From: DASRSS01 sp035656335 | Lineage (GTDB): Bacteria > Actinomycetota > Actinomycetes > Mycobacteriales > Jatrophihabitantaceae | Assembly: GCA_035656335.1 (NCBI GenBank) | Contig: DASRSS010000041.1 | Location: forward strand, 1-17,192 | DNA: 17,192 nucleotides | Reading direction: 5' to 3' | Part shown: positions 7,488 through 13,946 of the stretch, piece after piece | Position numbering within the stretch: position 1 is the stretch's first letter | Layout of the letters: every line of letters starts with the position of its first letter | Position numbers and translations under genes: made by a program | Notes under the pieces: model-generated | Databases searched by the model: none | The model's input: only the letters and a program-made list of their open reading frames with translations | Told to the model about the DNA's origin: nothing

Positions 7488-8858
7488 TCAGTGGAGCGCG
7501 TTCGCCGCGATCACCGACCGATACCAGTGACCGGAGTCCTTGATCGTGCGCTGCTGCGTGGCGAAGTCGACGTGCACGATGCCGAACCGCTTCGAGAAGC
7601 CCCAGGCCCATTCGAAGTTGTCCATCAGCGACCACAGGTAGTAGCCGCGCACGTCCACGCCCGCCTTGATCGCGTCGTGGACGGCGCCCAGATGCGTCCG
7701 CAGGTATTCCGTCCGGTCCGCGTCGTGCACCTGCCCGTCCGGCGCGACGACGTCGTCGTAGGCAGCGCCGTTCTCGGTGATCACCAGCGGCACGTCCGGA
7801 TAGTCGCGGTGCAGCCGCAGCAGCAGCTCGGTCATCGCCGGCGGCTCGATGCGCCAGCCCATCGCGGTGTACGGGCCGTGCTGTGGGACGTAATGCGCCA
7901 GATCGGTGCCAGGGAACGCGGCCGCGCCCGGCCCGGTCGCGGGCCCGGCCGCGACCAGCGCCGGCGTGTAGTAGTTCACGCCCAGCGCGTCGATCGGCAC
8001 GCCGATCAGCCGCGCGTCGCCATCGCGGATGAAGCTCCAGTCGGTCAGGTGGCGCAGGTCGTCCAGCAGGTCCTGCGGGTAGCGGCTGCGGAACACCGGG
8101 TCCAGGAAGATCCGGTTGGCCACCGCGTCCACGTGCCGGGCGGCGTCGCGGTCCGCGGCCGAGTCCGAGGCCGGGCGCGCGACCGACGGGTTCACCGTCA
8201 GCATCACCTTGCCGGTGGAGGGCAGCACGGTGCGCAGCGCGGACGCCCCCAGCCCGTGCGCCAGGTTCAGGTGGTGCGCCGCGGTCAGGGCCTCCGCGTT
8301 GTCGTGGTGCCCGGGTGCGTGCTCGCCGCTGGAGTGGCCGAGGAACGCCGAGCACCACGGCTCGTTCAGGGTGATGAACGTGCCGACCCGGTCGCCGAGC
8401 GCCCGCCCCACCACGCCGGCGTACTCGGCGAAGCGGTGCGCGGTCTCGCGGTTCGTCCAGCCGCCGGCGTCCTGCAGCGGCTGCGGCAGGTCCCAGTGGT
8501 ACAGCGTGACGGCCGGGGCGATACCGGCCTCGAGCAGCCGGTCGACGAGTCGGGAGTAGAAGTCCAGCCCCGCCTGGTTCACCGCGCCGCTGCCGGTCGG
8601 CACGATGCGCGGCCACGAGATGGAGAACCGGTACGCAGCCAGGCCGAGCTCGGCCATCAGCGCGACGTCCGCATCGGCGCGGTGGTAGTGGTCGCACGCG
8701 ACGTCGCCGGTGTCGCCGCCGAGCACCGCGCCCGGCGTGTGGCTGAACGTGTCCCAGATGGACGGCAGCCGGCCGTCCTCGGCGATGGCGCCCTCGATCT
8801 GGTAGGCGGCGGTGGCGGTGCCCCAGACGAAATCGGCAGGAAAGTCGCGCCGTGTCAT
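7488..8858 (-). CDS. GH1 family beta-glucosidase
   Basis: This 456-residue retaining glycoside hydrolase family 1 enzyme has the standard TIM-barrel length. It opens with FVWGTATAAYQIEG (10-23), the family's N-terminal signature. The acid/base is Glu166 in TLNEPW and the nucleophile is Glu362 in VITENG. Sugar-subsite residues are present, including Gln20 and His121 (YHWDLP), plus Trp409 and Trp417 in YLWSLMDNFEWAWG. No signal peptide is seen, so it acts in the cytoplasm, hydrolysing imported beta-glucosides such as cellobiose; GH1 specificity also covers galactosides and fucosides. ATG 8858 is preceded by GAGGAG about ten bases upstream. It lies immediately downstream of a LacI-family gene on the same strand, and the gap carries a CebR-like palindrome, so sugar-inducible control is likely. 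Confidence 0.95.
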   Translation of the reverse strand: MTRRDFPADFVWGTATAAYQIEGAIAEDGRLPSIWDTFSHTPGAVLGGDTGDVACDHYHRADADVALMAELGLAAYRFSISWPRIVPTGSGAVNQAGLDFYSRLVDRLLEAGIAPAVTLYHWDLPQPLQDAGGWTNRETAHRFAEYAGVVGRALGDRVGTFITLNEPWCSAFLGHSSGEHAPGHHDNAEALTAAHHLNLAHGLGASALRTVLPSTGKVMLTVNPSVARPASDSAADRDAARHVDAVANRIFLDPVFRSRYPQDLLDDLRHLTDWSFIRDGDARLIGVPIDALGVNYYTPALVAAGPATGPGAAAFPGTDLAHYVPQHGPYTAMGWRIEPPAMTELLLRLHRDYPDVPLVITENGAAYDDVVAPDGQVHDADRTEYLRTHLGAVHDAIKAGVDVRGYYLWSLMDNFEWAWGFSKRFGIVHVDFATQQRTIKDSGHWYRSVIAANALH

Positions 8859-8902
8859 CGCCGTATCGCTCCTCGGTTGGCAGGGGACGGACCGAGAACG
8901 GG

Positions 8903-8916
8903 TGAGAGCGCTCTCA
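8903..8916. promoter_or_regulatory. LacI-family operator, CebR/CelR-like palindrome
   Basis: TGAGAGCGCTCTCA is a perfect 14-bp palindrome with the central CG typical of LacI-family operators. It differs only at one symmetrical position per half from TGGGAGCGCTCCCA, the operator bound by CebR in Streptomyces and CelR in Thermobifida, which respond to cellobiose. It lies about 45 bases before the GH1 start codon, next to the LacI-family gene, so that protein is the likely binder. Its placement fits repression by blocking transcription initiation. Confidence 0.8.
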
Positions 8917-8921
8917 GATTG

Positions 8922-8949
8922 CCGCTAGCCTGGCACGCCGAGGCCTCAA
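8922..8949 (-). promoter_or_regulatory. Weak candidate promoter for the GH1 gene
   Basis: On the minus strand TTGAGG (8944-8949) and TAGCGG (8922-8927) are separated by 16 bases. The match to -35/-10 consensus is partial and the final T of the -10 is missing. If real, the start site would fall inside the adjacent operator palindrome. Confidence 0.25.
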
Positions 8950-8950
8950 G

Positions 8951-8964
8951 TGCAAGCGTTCTCG
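8951..8964. promoter_or_regulatory. Possible second, degenerate LacI-family operator
   Basis: TGCAAGCGTTCTCG matches eight of ten fixed positions of the general LacI-family operator pattern TGNAANCGNTTNCA. Its centre lies 48 bases from the centre of the better palindrome, and it overlaps the right arm of the 12-bp inverted repeat. A second site could allow looping, but the match is imperfect. Confidence 0.3.
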
Positions 8965-8993
8965 GTCCCGCGCCACGGAGCGTGACCGCGCCG

Positions 8994-10031
8994 TCACGCG
9001 CTCGCGCGGCGGACCAGCTCGACCGGCAGCACGGTGGCGCGCTCGCTGGTCCGGTTGTTGATCCGGTCCAGCAGGACGTGCGCCATCGTCCGGCCCAGCT
9101 GCTCGATCGGCTGGCGGACGGTGGTCAGCGGCGGACGCGACAGGCCGGCCTCCCGGACGTCGTCGAAGCCGACCACCGCGACCCGGTCCGGCACGTCCAG
9201 GCCGTGCTCGGCGAGCACGCCGATCGCGCCGATCGCGGTCAGGTCCGAGGCGGCGAACACCGCGTCCAGGTCCGGCGCCGTCCGCAGCAGCTCGCGCATC
9301 GCCCGGGCGCCGCCCTCCACGGTGAAGTCGCCGTGCGCGACCAGCTCCGGCGCGTCCGGCAGGCCGGCCGCCCGCAGCGCGGCCCGGTACCCGGCCAGCC
9401 GGTCGTGGCCCGCGCCCATGTCCATCGGGCCGGTGATCGTCGCGACCCGCCGCCGCCCGTCCGCGAGCAGGTATTCGGTCGCGATCCGGGCGCCGTCCGC
9501 GTTGTCGGAGTCGACGTAGAACAAGCCGGGGTCGCCGGAGATCGGCCGCCCGTTGAGCACGGTCGGCACGCCGTGCCGCTCGAGGTGCTTGGGCAGCCGG
9601 TCGTCGCCGTGCAGCGAGATCAGCAGCACCCCGTCGACGTGCCCGCCGAGCGCGTAGCTCTCGAACTTGCTCACCTCGGCCGGCGTGGACGCCACGGCGA
9701 ACATCAGCTGCAGCCCCGCGGCTGCCGTCTGCGCCTGCGCGCCGCGCAGGATGCCGAGGAAGTAGGGATCCCGGAACAGCCGGTCCTCGGTCTCGGCCAC
9801 CAGGAACGCGACCGAGTCGCTGCGCCGGGTGACCAGCGCGCGGGCGGCCCGGTTGACCGTGTAGTTGAGCTCGTCGGCTGCCTGGAGCACGGCGGAGCGG
9901 GCTTCCTCGCTCACGTTCGCGGCACCGCGCAGCACCCGGCTGGCCGTGGCGCGCGACACTCCGGCGCGCAGCGCGACCACCTCGAGCGTCGGACGTCCGG
10001 GCCCGGCCGGCGGTGTGGACCCGGTCTGCAC
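8994..10031 (-). CDS. LacI-family transcriptional repressor, probably beta-glucoside responsive
   Basis: This 345-residue protein has the standard LacI/GalR layout. A helix-turn-helix (about 15-37) reads LEVVALRAGVSRATASRVL, followed by a hinge helix with NRAARAL at 60-66. A periplasmic-binding-protein-like sensor core runs from about 72 to 340. Core landmarks are DGVLLIS, the dimerisation/ligand segments FYVDSDN and GPMDMGAGHDRLAGYRAAL, DAVFAASDLTAIGAIGVL and VVGFDDVREA, and the terminal TTVRQPIEQLG. It should bind palindromic DNA as a dimer and release it on binding a sugar. Its neighbour is a GH1 beta-glucosidase preceded by a CebR/CelR-like palindrome, pointing to cellobiose or a related glucoside. 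The GTG start at 10031 has no Shine-Dalgarno sequence but has a -10-like TAGACT at leaderless distance. It is divergent from rpsP. Confidence 0.93.
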   Translation of the reverse strand: MQTGSTPPAGPGRPTLEVVALRAGVSRATASRVLRGAANVSEEARSAVLQAADELNYTVNRAARALVTRRSDSVAFLVAETEDRLFRDPYFLGILRGAQAQTAAAGLQLMFAVASTPAEVSKFESYALGGHVDGVLLISLHGDDRLPKHLERHGVPTVLNGRPISGDPGLFYVDSDNADGARIATEYLLADGRRRVATITGPMDMGAGHDRLAGYRAALRAAGLPDAPELVAHGDFTVEGGARAMRELLRTAPDLDAVFAASDLTAIGAIGVLAEHGLDVPDRVAVVGFDDVREAGLSRPPLTTVRQPIEQLGRTMAHVLLDRINNRTSERATVLPVELVRRASA

Positions 10032-10037
10032 GCGGGC

Positions 10038-10043
10038 AGTCTA
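10038..10043 (-). promoter_or_regulatory. Candidate -10 element for the LacI-family gene, leaderless spacing
   Basis: On the minus strand TAGACT fits TANNNT, with six bases between it and the GTG start. That is the spacing expected if transcription starts on the first base of the start codon. The absence of a Shine-Dalgarno sequence supports this. Confidence 0.5.
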
Positions 10044-10050
10044 TGGGCCG

Positions 10051-10070
10051 GACCGCCCGGACCGGCGGTC
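10051..10070. repeat. 7-bp inverted repeat upstream of the LacI-family gene
   Basis: GACCGCC (10051-10057) and GGCGGTC (10064-10070) are exact reverse complements separated by six bases. The region also holds a tandem CCGGACCG (10048-10055 and 10057-10064). It lies just upstream of the LacI-gene -10, in the region shared with rpsP. It could be an operator for an unknown regulator. It does not resemble the CebR-like palindrome. Confidence 0.35.
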
Positions 10071-10096
10071 GCGGTCACGGGGAGCCCGGCGGGTCT

Positions 10097-10107
10097 GGCA
10101 CAATGGG
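10097..10107 (+). promoter_or_regulatory. Candidate -10 region for the rpsP operon
   Basis: GGCACAATGGG contains CACAAT, which matches TATAAT at four of six positions. A near-identical 11-mer lies upstream of the DUF2469 gene. No strong -35 is visible. Transcription from here would give an rpsP leader of about 130 bases. Confidence 0.35.
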
Positions 10108-10146
10108 CCCCTGAGTACCGGCCTGGCCGCGGACCCTCTCCCCGCT

Positions 10147-10174
10147 GCCCGGCCCGTCCATCAGGGTGCCGGGC
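10147..10174 (+). other. Hairpin in the rpsP leader
   Basis: GCCCGGC (10147-10153) and GCCGGGC (10168-10174) form a 7-bp stem with a 14-base loop. It sits within the roughly 130-base presumed leader of rpsP. In GC-rich DNA such stems arise by chance, so the role is uncertain. Confidence 0.3.
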
Positions 10175-10240
10175 GTCTGCGAACCCCACCGAAGATCCGG
10201 CGCCCACCCGAACAGCACACAGTCTGGAGCACCCACACCC

Positions 10241-10741
10241 GTGGCAACCAAGATCAAGCTCATGCGTCTGGGCAAGATGCGCGAGCCGCACTACCGCATC
10301 GTCGTCGCCGACTCGCGCACCAAGCGGGACGGCCGGTCGATCGAGACGATCGGCGAGTACCACCCGAAGGCCGACCCGTCGATCATCCGCGTCGACGGCG
10401 AGCGCGCCGCCTACTGGCTCGGTGTCGGCGCGCAGCCGACCGAGGCCGTCGCGGCCATCCTCAAGGTCACCGGTGACTGGCAGAAGTTCAAGGGCGAGCC
10501 GGCACCGGCGCCGATGAAGGTCGCCGAGCCCAAGCCCGACAAGCGCGCGCTGTTCGACGCCGCGCTGGCCGAGGCCGGCGGCGAGCCGGACGTCGCCGCC
10601 ACCACGCCGAAGAAGAAGGCCACCAAGGCCGCCGCCAAGAAGGCTGCCGACAAGCCGGCCGAGGACGCCGCCGAGGCGACCGAGGCCGAGGCACCGGCCG
10701 CGGACGCGACCGAGGCGAGCACCGAGCAGGCGGAGAGCTGA
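10241..10741 (+). CDS. rpsP: 30S ribosomal protein S16
   Basis: S16 binds 16S rRNA early in 30S assembly. Residues 1-85 are the conserved S16 fold: ATKIKLMRLGKMREPHYRIV, then ADSRTKRDGRSIETIGEYHP, and ending in WLGVGAQPTEAVAAILKVTGDW (written here in parts). The remaining 80 residues are an extension. A segment reading KPDKRALFDAALAEAGGEP is followed by a Lys/Ala stretch (TPKKKATKAAAKKAADKP) and a Glu/Ala tail. Extended S16 proteins are usual in actinobacteria, whereas most bacteria have 80-90 residues. The GTG at 10241 is chosen because it starts exactly at the conserved N-terminus and has GGAG at 10226-10229. An in-frame upstream extension to 10166 has no family support. It is the first gene of the operon and ends one base before khpA. 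Confidence 0.97.
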   Translation: MATKIKLMRLGKMREPHYRIVVADSRTKRDGRSIETIGEYHPKADPSIIRVDGERAAYWLGVGAQPTEAVAAILKVTGDWQKFKGEPAPAPMKVAEPKPDKRALFDAALAEAGGEPDVAATTPKKKATKAAAKKAADKPAEDAAEATEAEAPAADATEASTEQAES

Positions 10742-10742
10742 C

Positions 10743-10988
10743 ATGCTCGAGGAGGCCCTCGAGCACCTGGTGCGCGGCATCGTCGACCACCCGGACGACG
10801 TGCGCGTCGACATGATCGACAACCGGCGCGGCCAGCGCCTCGAGGTCCGCGTCCACCCGGACGACCTCGGCCGGGTAATCGGCCGCAGCGGTCGCACCGC
10901 CAAGGCGCTGCGCCAGGTGATCCAGGGGGTCGCCGGCAGCGTCGGCCAGCGGGGCATCCGCGTCGACGTCGTCGACGTGGACCGTTGA
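10743..10988 (+). CDS. khpA: KH-domain RNA-binding protein KhpA
   Basis: This 81-residue protein is a single KH domain. Its RNA-binding GxxG loop lies in RVIGRSGRTAKALR (64% of the way along the family's typical sequence). It opens with the family's usual LEEALEHLVRGIVDHPDDV and ends in a VDVVDVD beta-strand. KhpA proteins form small RNA chaperones, often with KhpB/Jag, and are almost always encoded between rpsP and rimM in Gram-positive bacteria, as here. ATG 10743 is preceded by GGAG at 10732-10735. Only one base separates it from the rpsP stop, and its own stop overlaps the rimM start, so the three are translationally coupled. Confidence 0.95.
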   Translation: MLEEALEHLVRGIVDHPDDVRVDMIDNRRGQRLEVRVHPDDLGRVIGRSGRTAKALRQVIQGVAGSVGQRGIRVDVVDVDR

Positions 10989-11500
10989 CCGACGACGACA
11001 TCGTCATCGGGCGGATAGGCCCGGCGCGGGGTGTGCGCGGCGACGTGTTCGTCGAACCGTTCACCGACGCGCCCGACGAGCGATTCGCGGAGGGCTCGGT
11101 ACTGCGTACCGAGCCCTCCGGCGTCGGTCCGCTCACCGTCGAGTCGATGGCGAACTCCAGCGGCAAGACCGTGATCCACTTCGCCGGCATCGACGACCGC
11201 GGCGCGGCCGAAGCGCTGCGCGGCGTCCGGCTGGTGATCGCCCCGTCCGAGCGTCCCGCGCTGGACGACCCGGACGAGTTCTACGACACCGACCTGGTCG
11301 GTCTCGCCGCGCGCACCGTCTCCGGCGACGAGCTGGGACCGGTCCGCGAGGTCGTGCACGCCGGCGGCGCCGACTACCTCGTCCTGGACGTCGGCGGCAC
11401 CGAGCGGCTGGTGCCGTTTGTTGCGGCCATCGTGCCGACGGTGGACGTCGCCGGCGGCGTCGTCGAGATCGACCCGCCCGAGGGCCTGTTCGAGCTATGA
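10985..11500 (+). CDS. rimM: Ribosome maturation factor RimM
   Basis: RimM helps assemble the 30S head by binding S19. The 171 residues contain both domains. The N-terminal RimM domain runs about 5-90, with the signature IGRIGPARGVRGDVFVEPF. The PRC-barrel domain runs about 95-171, with EFYDTDLVGLAA and, near the end, the conserved RLVPFVAAIVP and DPPEGLFEL. The start is TTG at 10985, within TTGA, so it overlaps the khpA stop by three bases. A later in-frame GTG at codon 18 would delete the conserved IGRIGPARG segment, so TTG is the only sensible start. Its ribosome-binding site is weak, consistent with coupled translation. trmD follows after 55 bases. Confidence 0.96.
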   Translation: MTDDDIVIGRIGPARGVRGDVFVEPFTDAPDERFAEGSVLRTEPSGVGPLTVESMANSSGKTVIHFAGIDDRGAAEALRGVRLVIAPSERPALDDPDEFYDTDLVGLAARTVSGDELGPVREVVHAGGADYLVLDVGGTERLVPFVAAIVPTVDVAGGVVEIDPPEGLFEL

Positions 11501-11555
11501 CCACCCCACGAAACTGCTCCGCAGAGAGCACTCCGCACTTTCGCGGGGGCCCCGG

Positions 11556-12266
11556 ATGAGCGCGCAACTGCGGATCGACGTCGTCACGATCTTCCCCGAG
11601 TACCTCGACCCGCTGCGCCATTCGCTGCTCGGCAAGGCGATCGAGCGCGGCCAGGTCGACGTCCGGCTGCACGACCTGCGGCGCTGGACCGACGACGCGC
11701 ACCGCACGGTCGACGACACCCCGTACGGCGGCGGGCCCGGCATGGTGATGCTGCCCGAGCCGTGGGGACGTGCCCTGGACGAGATCGCGCCGCCGGACAG
11801 CGCGCCGCAACCGCGGCTGATCGTCCCGACGCCCGCCGGCCGGCCGTTCACGCAGGCGATGGCCGCGGAATTCGCCGCCGAGCCGTGGCTGCTGTTCGCG
11901 TGCGGCCGCTACGAGGGCATCGACGCGCGGGTCACCGAGTACGCGTCGCGGCGCATGCGCGTGGACGAGGTCAGCCTGGGTGACTACGTGCTGTCGGGTG
12001 GCGAGGTGGCGGTGCTGGTGATCGCCGAGGCTGTCTCGCGGCTGCTGCCCGGCGTGCTCGGCAACGCACAGTCCGCCGTCGACGACTCGTTCGCGGCCGG
12101 GCCGGCCGGGCTGCTGGAGGCCCCCGCGTACACCAAGCCCGCGTCCTGGCGGGGGATGGACGTCCCGCTGGTGCTGCTGTCCGGGCACCACGGCGAGATC
12201 GCGCGGTGGCGCGCCGAGCGGTCGCGCGAACGCACCGCCGAGCGCCGTCCGGACCTGCTGACCTGA
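11556..12266 (+). CDS. trmD: tRNA (guanine37-N1)-methyltransferase
   Basis: TrmD methylates N1 of G37 next to the anticodon, using S-adenosylmethionine, and so prevents frameshifting. The 236 residues have the SPOUT trefoil-knot fold with its signatures: IDVVTIFPEYL (7-17), YGGGPGMVM (57-65), FACGRYEGIDARV (114-126) and EVSLGDYVLSGGE (138-150). Arg162 in VSRLLPG and Asp177 in VDDSF correspond to the Escherichia coli catalytic pair Arg154 and Asp169. The C-terminal domain has PAYTKP, a Lys variant of the common YTRP, and LLSGHHGEIARWR. I start it at ATG 11556, where the conserved N-terminus begins; the upstream in-frame extension overlaps rimM. The start is preceded by a G-run. Confidence 0.97.
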   Translation: MSAQLRIDVVTIFPEYLDPLRHSLLGKAIERGQVDVRLHDLRRWTDDAHRTVDDTPYGGGPGMVMLPEPWGRALDEIAPPDSAPQPRLIVPTPAGRPFTQAMAAEFAAEPWLLFACGRYEGIDARVTEYASRRMRVDEVSLGDYVLSGGEVAVLVIAEAVSRLLPGVLGNAQSAVDDSFAAGPAGLLEAPAYTKPASWRGMDVPLVLLSGHHGEIARWRAERSRERTAERRPDLLT

Positions 12267-12273
12267 GCGCGGA

Positions 12274-12292
12274 CCCCGACCCGCGGCCGGGG
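12274..12292 (+). terminator. Weak hairpin after trmD, possible attenuator
   Basis: CCCCG (12274-12278) and CGGGG (12288-12292) form a 5-bp GC stem with a 9-base loop, followed by CGATTTAG, which has only a short T-run. It lies just after the trmD stop and before rplS, where partial termination would be plausible. The stem is short enough to be chance. Confidence 0.25.
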
Positions 12293-12318
12293 CGATTTAG
12301 GGTTGGCCTGCCCGATGT

Positions 12319-12328
12319 GGCATCATCG
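12319..12328 (+). promoter_or_regulatory. Possible internal promoter element before rplS
   Basis: GGCATCATCG resembles the GGCACAATGG seen before rpsP and lies about 95 bases before the rplS start. The 156-base gap between trmD and rplS is the longest inside the operon, so a secondary promoter here is plausible. The -35 region is poor. Confidence 0.25.
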
Positions 12329-12422
12329 TGGGGTTGCCTGCTGTGCTCACGCGCGCGGGAATCCATGACGTCGGGTGGAGCTGAACGCCGCCCGAGAAGA
12401 CCAACGAGGAAGCGAAGCCGAG

Positions 12423-12779
12423 ATGAACACCCTCGACACCCTGGACGCCGAGTCGCTGCGCGCCGATGTGCCCGACTTCCGTCCCGGCGACACGCTGAAG
12501 GTGCACGTCCGCGTCATCGAGGGCAACCGGTCCCGCATCCAGGTCTTCCAGGGCGCGGTCATCCGCCGCCAGGGCGGTGGCATCCGCGAGACGTTCACCG
12601 TCCGCAAGGAGAGCTACGGCGTCGGTGTCGAGCGCACCTTCCCGATCCACACCCCGGTGATCGAGAAGATCGAGGTCGTCACCCGCGGTGACGTCCGGCG
12701 CGCCAAGCTGTACTACCTGCGCGAACTGCGTGGCAAGAAGGCCAAGATCAAGGAGAAGCGCGAGACCGTCGCGCCCTGA
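12423..12779 (+). CDS. rplS: 50S ribosomal protein L19
   Basis: L19 sits at the 30S-50S interface of the ribosome. The 118 residues contain the family signatures: FRPGDTLKVHVRVIEGNRSR (21-40), then QVFQGAVIRRQGGG (42-55), FTVRKESYGVGVERTFP, HTPVIEKIEV and the basic end RRAKLYYLRELRGKKAKIKE. The ATG at 12423 is chosen because GAGGA lies at 12406-12410 and the length equals the usual bacterial L19. An in-frame upstream extension to 12375 has no family support. lepB starts eight bases after the stop. Confidence 0.97.
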   Translation: MNTLDTLDAESLRADVPDFRPGDTLKVHVRVIEGNRSRIQVFQGAVIRRQGGGIRETFTVRKESYGVGVERTFPIHTPVIEKIEVVTRGDVRRAKLYYLRELRGKKAKIKEKRETVAP

Positions 12780-12787
12780 CCTCACCG

Positions 12788-13933
12788 GTGGGAAGCGACG
12801 ACGAGCGCCCCGAGCAGCTCGAGTCCGAGGACTCCGCGCTCGACGACGAACTGGCCGACCGGCTGGCGATAGACGAGGCGACCGAGCCGTCCGCGGACGC
12901 AGCGCCGCCCGTCTCCGTCCGCAAGGGCCCGCGCCATTCCCGGCACCGCTCGGCCGCTCCGGACGAGAACCTGCGCGCGGCGCTCGAGCGCGGCATCGCG
13001 CTGACCGGCCCGGACGGCGAGCCGATCACCGTCGACGGCGACAAGGCCGCTGACAAGGCGCAGAAGCCCAAGCGCAAGAAGGCGCCCTGGTGGGAGCTGC
13101 CGGCGCTCGCGGCGTTCGCGATCCTGATCGCCGTCCTCGTCAAGTCGTTCCTGATCCAGCCGTTCTACATCCCGTCGCAGTCGATGGAGAAGACGCTGCA
13201 CGGCTGCCCCGGCTGTTCGGGCGACCGCATCCTGGTCAACAAGCTGATCTACGACTTCCGCGACCCGCACCCCGGCGACATTGTGGTGTTCAACGCGCCC
13301 AACGGCTGGAACGACGAGCCGGCCAGCGTGCCGCCGAGCAACCCGGTGCTGCGCGCCGTGCGCGGCTTCGGCCAGCTGATCGGCTTCGTCCCGCCGGACG
13401 GGCTGGTGCTCGTCAAGCGCGTCATCGCCACCGGCGGGCAGACCGTCAAGGGTGACGCCGACGGCAACGTCTACGTGTCGAACGACGGGCCGAACGGCAC
13501 GTTCCGCAAGCTGAACGAGCCGTTCGTGTACGAGGACGGCCCGGACTCGCACGCGCAGTTCGGCCCGGTCACCGTGCCCAAGGGCCGACTGTGGGTGATG
13601 GGCGATCACCGCAACGACTCGGCCGATTCGCGCTTCCACTGCGATCTCGCCGGCAGCGGGTCCAACACGGGCGCGGACTGCAACCCGCGGACCAGCACGG
13701 TGCCGCTCAGCGACGTGATCGGCAAGGCGATCGTCATCGCGTGGCCGCCGTCGCGCTGGCGCACGCTGGGCACGCCGGCCACGTTCAAGCACAGCGCGGC
13801 GGCGGCCGGGGCGGTCGCCGGCGGCGCTGTCCCGGTGGTCGGCGCAGCGGCGTTCACCCTGCCCGTCTCGCTGGTGCGCCGCAGGCGACGCCGCCGCGGG
13901 GTGCGCCCCCGTTCGGGCGGCGACGGCGGGTAA
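12788..13933 (+). CDS. lepB: Signal peptidase I
   Basis: This membrane serine protease cleaves signal peptides on the outer face of the cytoplasmic membrane. The catalytic Ser132 is in PSQSMEKTL and the general base Lys210 in VLVKRVIATGG. The box E signature MGDHRNDSADSR is at 271-282. A single N-terminal membrane span lies at about 103-122, after an unusually long, charged cytoplasmic stretch of about 100 residues. A second hydrophobic segment at about 337-363 is followed by seven consecutive Arg residues and a short basic tail, suggesting a C-terminal anchor. Cysteines 140 and 143 (GCPGC) and 285 and 298 lie in the extracytoplasmic domain and could form disulfides. The GTG at 12788 lacks a strong ribosome-binding site and follows rplS by eight bases. 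Confidence 0.95.
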   Translation: MGSDDERPEQLESEDSALDDELADRLAIDEATEPSADAAPPVSVRKGPRHSRHRSAAPDENLRAALERGIALTGPDGEPITVDGDKAADKAQKPKRKKAPWWELPALAAFAILIAVLVKSFLIQPFYIPSQSMEKTLHGCPGCSGDRILVNKLIYDFRDPHPGDIVVFNAPNGWNDEPASVPPSNPVLRAVRGFGQLIGFVPPDGLVLVKRVIATGGQTVKGDADGNVYVSNDGPNGTFRKLNEPFVYEDGPDSHAQFGPVTVPKGRLWVMGDHRNDSADSRFHCDLAGSGSNTGADCNPRTSTVPLSDVIGKAIVIAWPPSRWRTLGTPATFKHSAAAAGAVAGGAVPVVGAAAFTLPVSLVRRRRRRRGVRPRSGGDGG

Positions 13934-13946
13934 CGTCGCAGGCGTC

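Larger units (their letters stand above)
8889..8968. repeat. 12-bp inverted repeat flanking the GH1 control region
   Basis: GGACCGAGAACG at 8889-8900 has an exact reverse complement at 8957-8968. The arms are 56 bases apart and bracket both the 14-bp operator palindrome and the putative GH1 promoter. It could be a pair of protein half-sites, or part of a stem in RNA read through from the LacI gene. Confidence 0.6.

Noticed and set aside
10166..10240. An N-terminal extension of S16
   Set aside because: The residues have no family support, and the GTG at 10241 begins exactly at the conserved sequence with an upstream GGAG.
7458..10517. A 1019-codon open plus-strand frame
   Set aside because: It is antisense to the well-supported GH1 and LacI-family genes and is a by-product of GC-rich third positions. 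Its translation is Arg/Val/Gly-rich with no family resemblance.
11418..11555. An N-terminal extension of TrmD overlapping rimM
   Set aside because: The conserved protein starts at ATG 11556 and the extension lies within the other frame of rimM.
11541..11555. G-run and GGGGCCCC-type palindrome just before trmD
   Set aside because: Too short and too likely by chance in this composition; it probably includes the ribosome-binding site.
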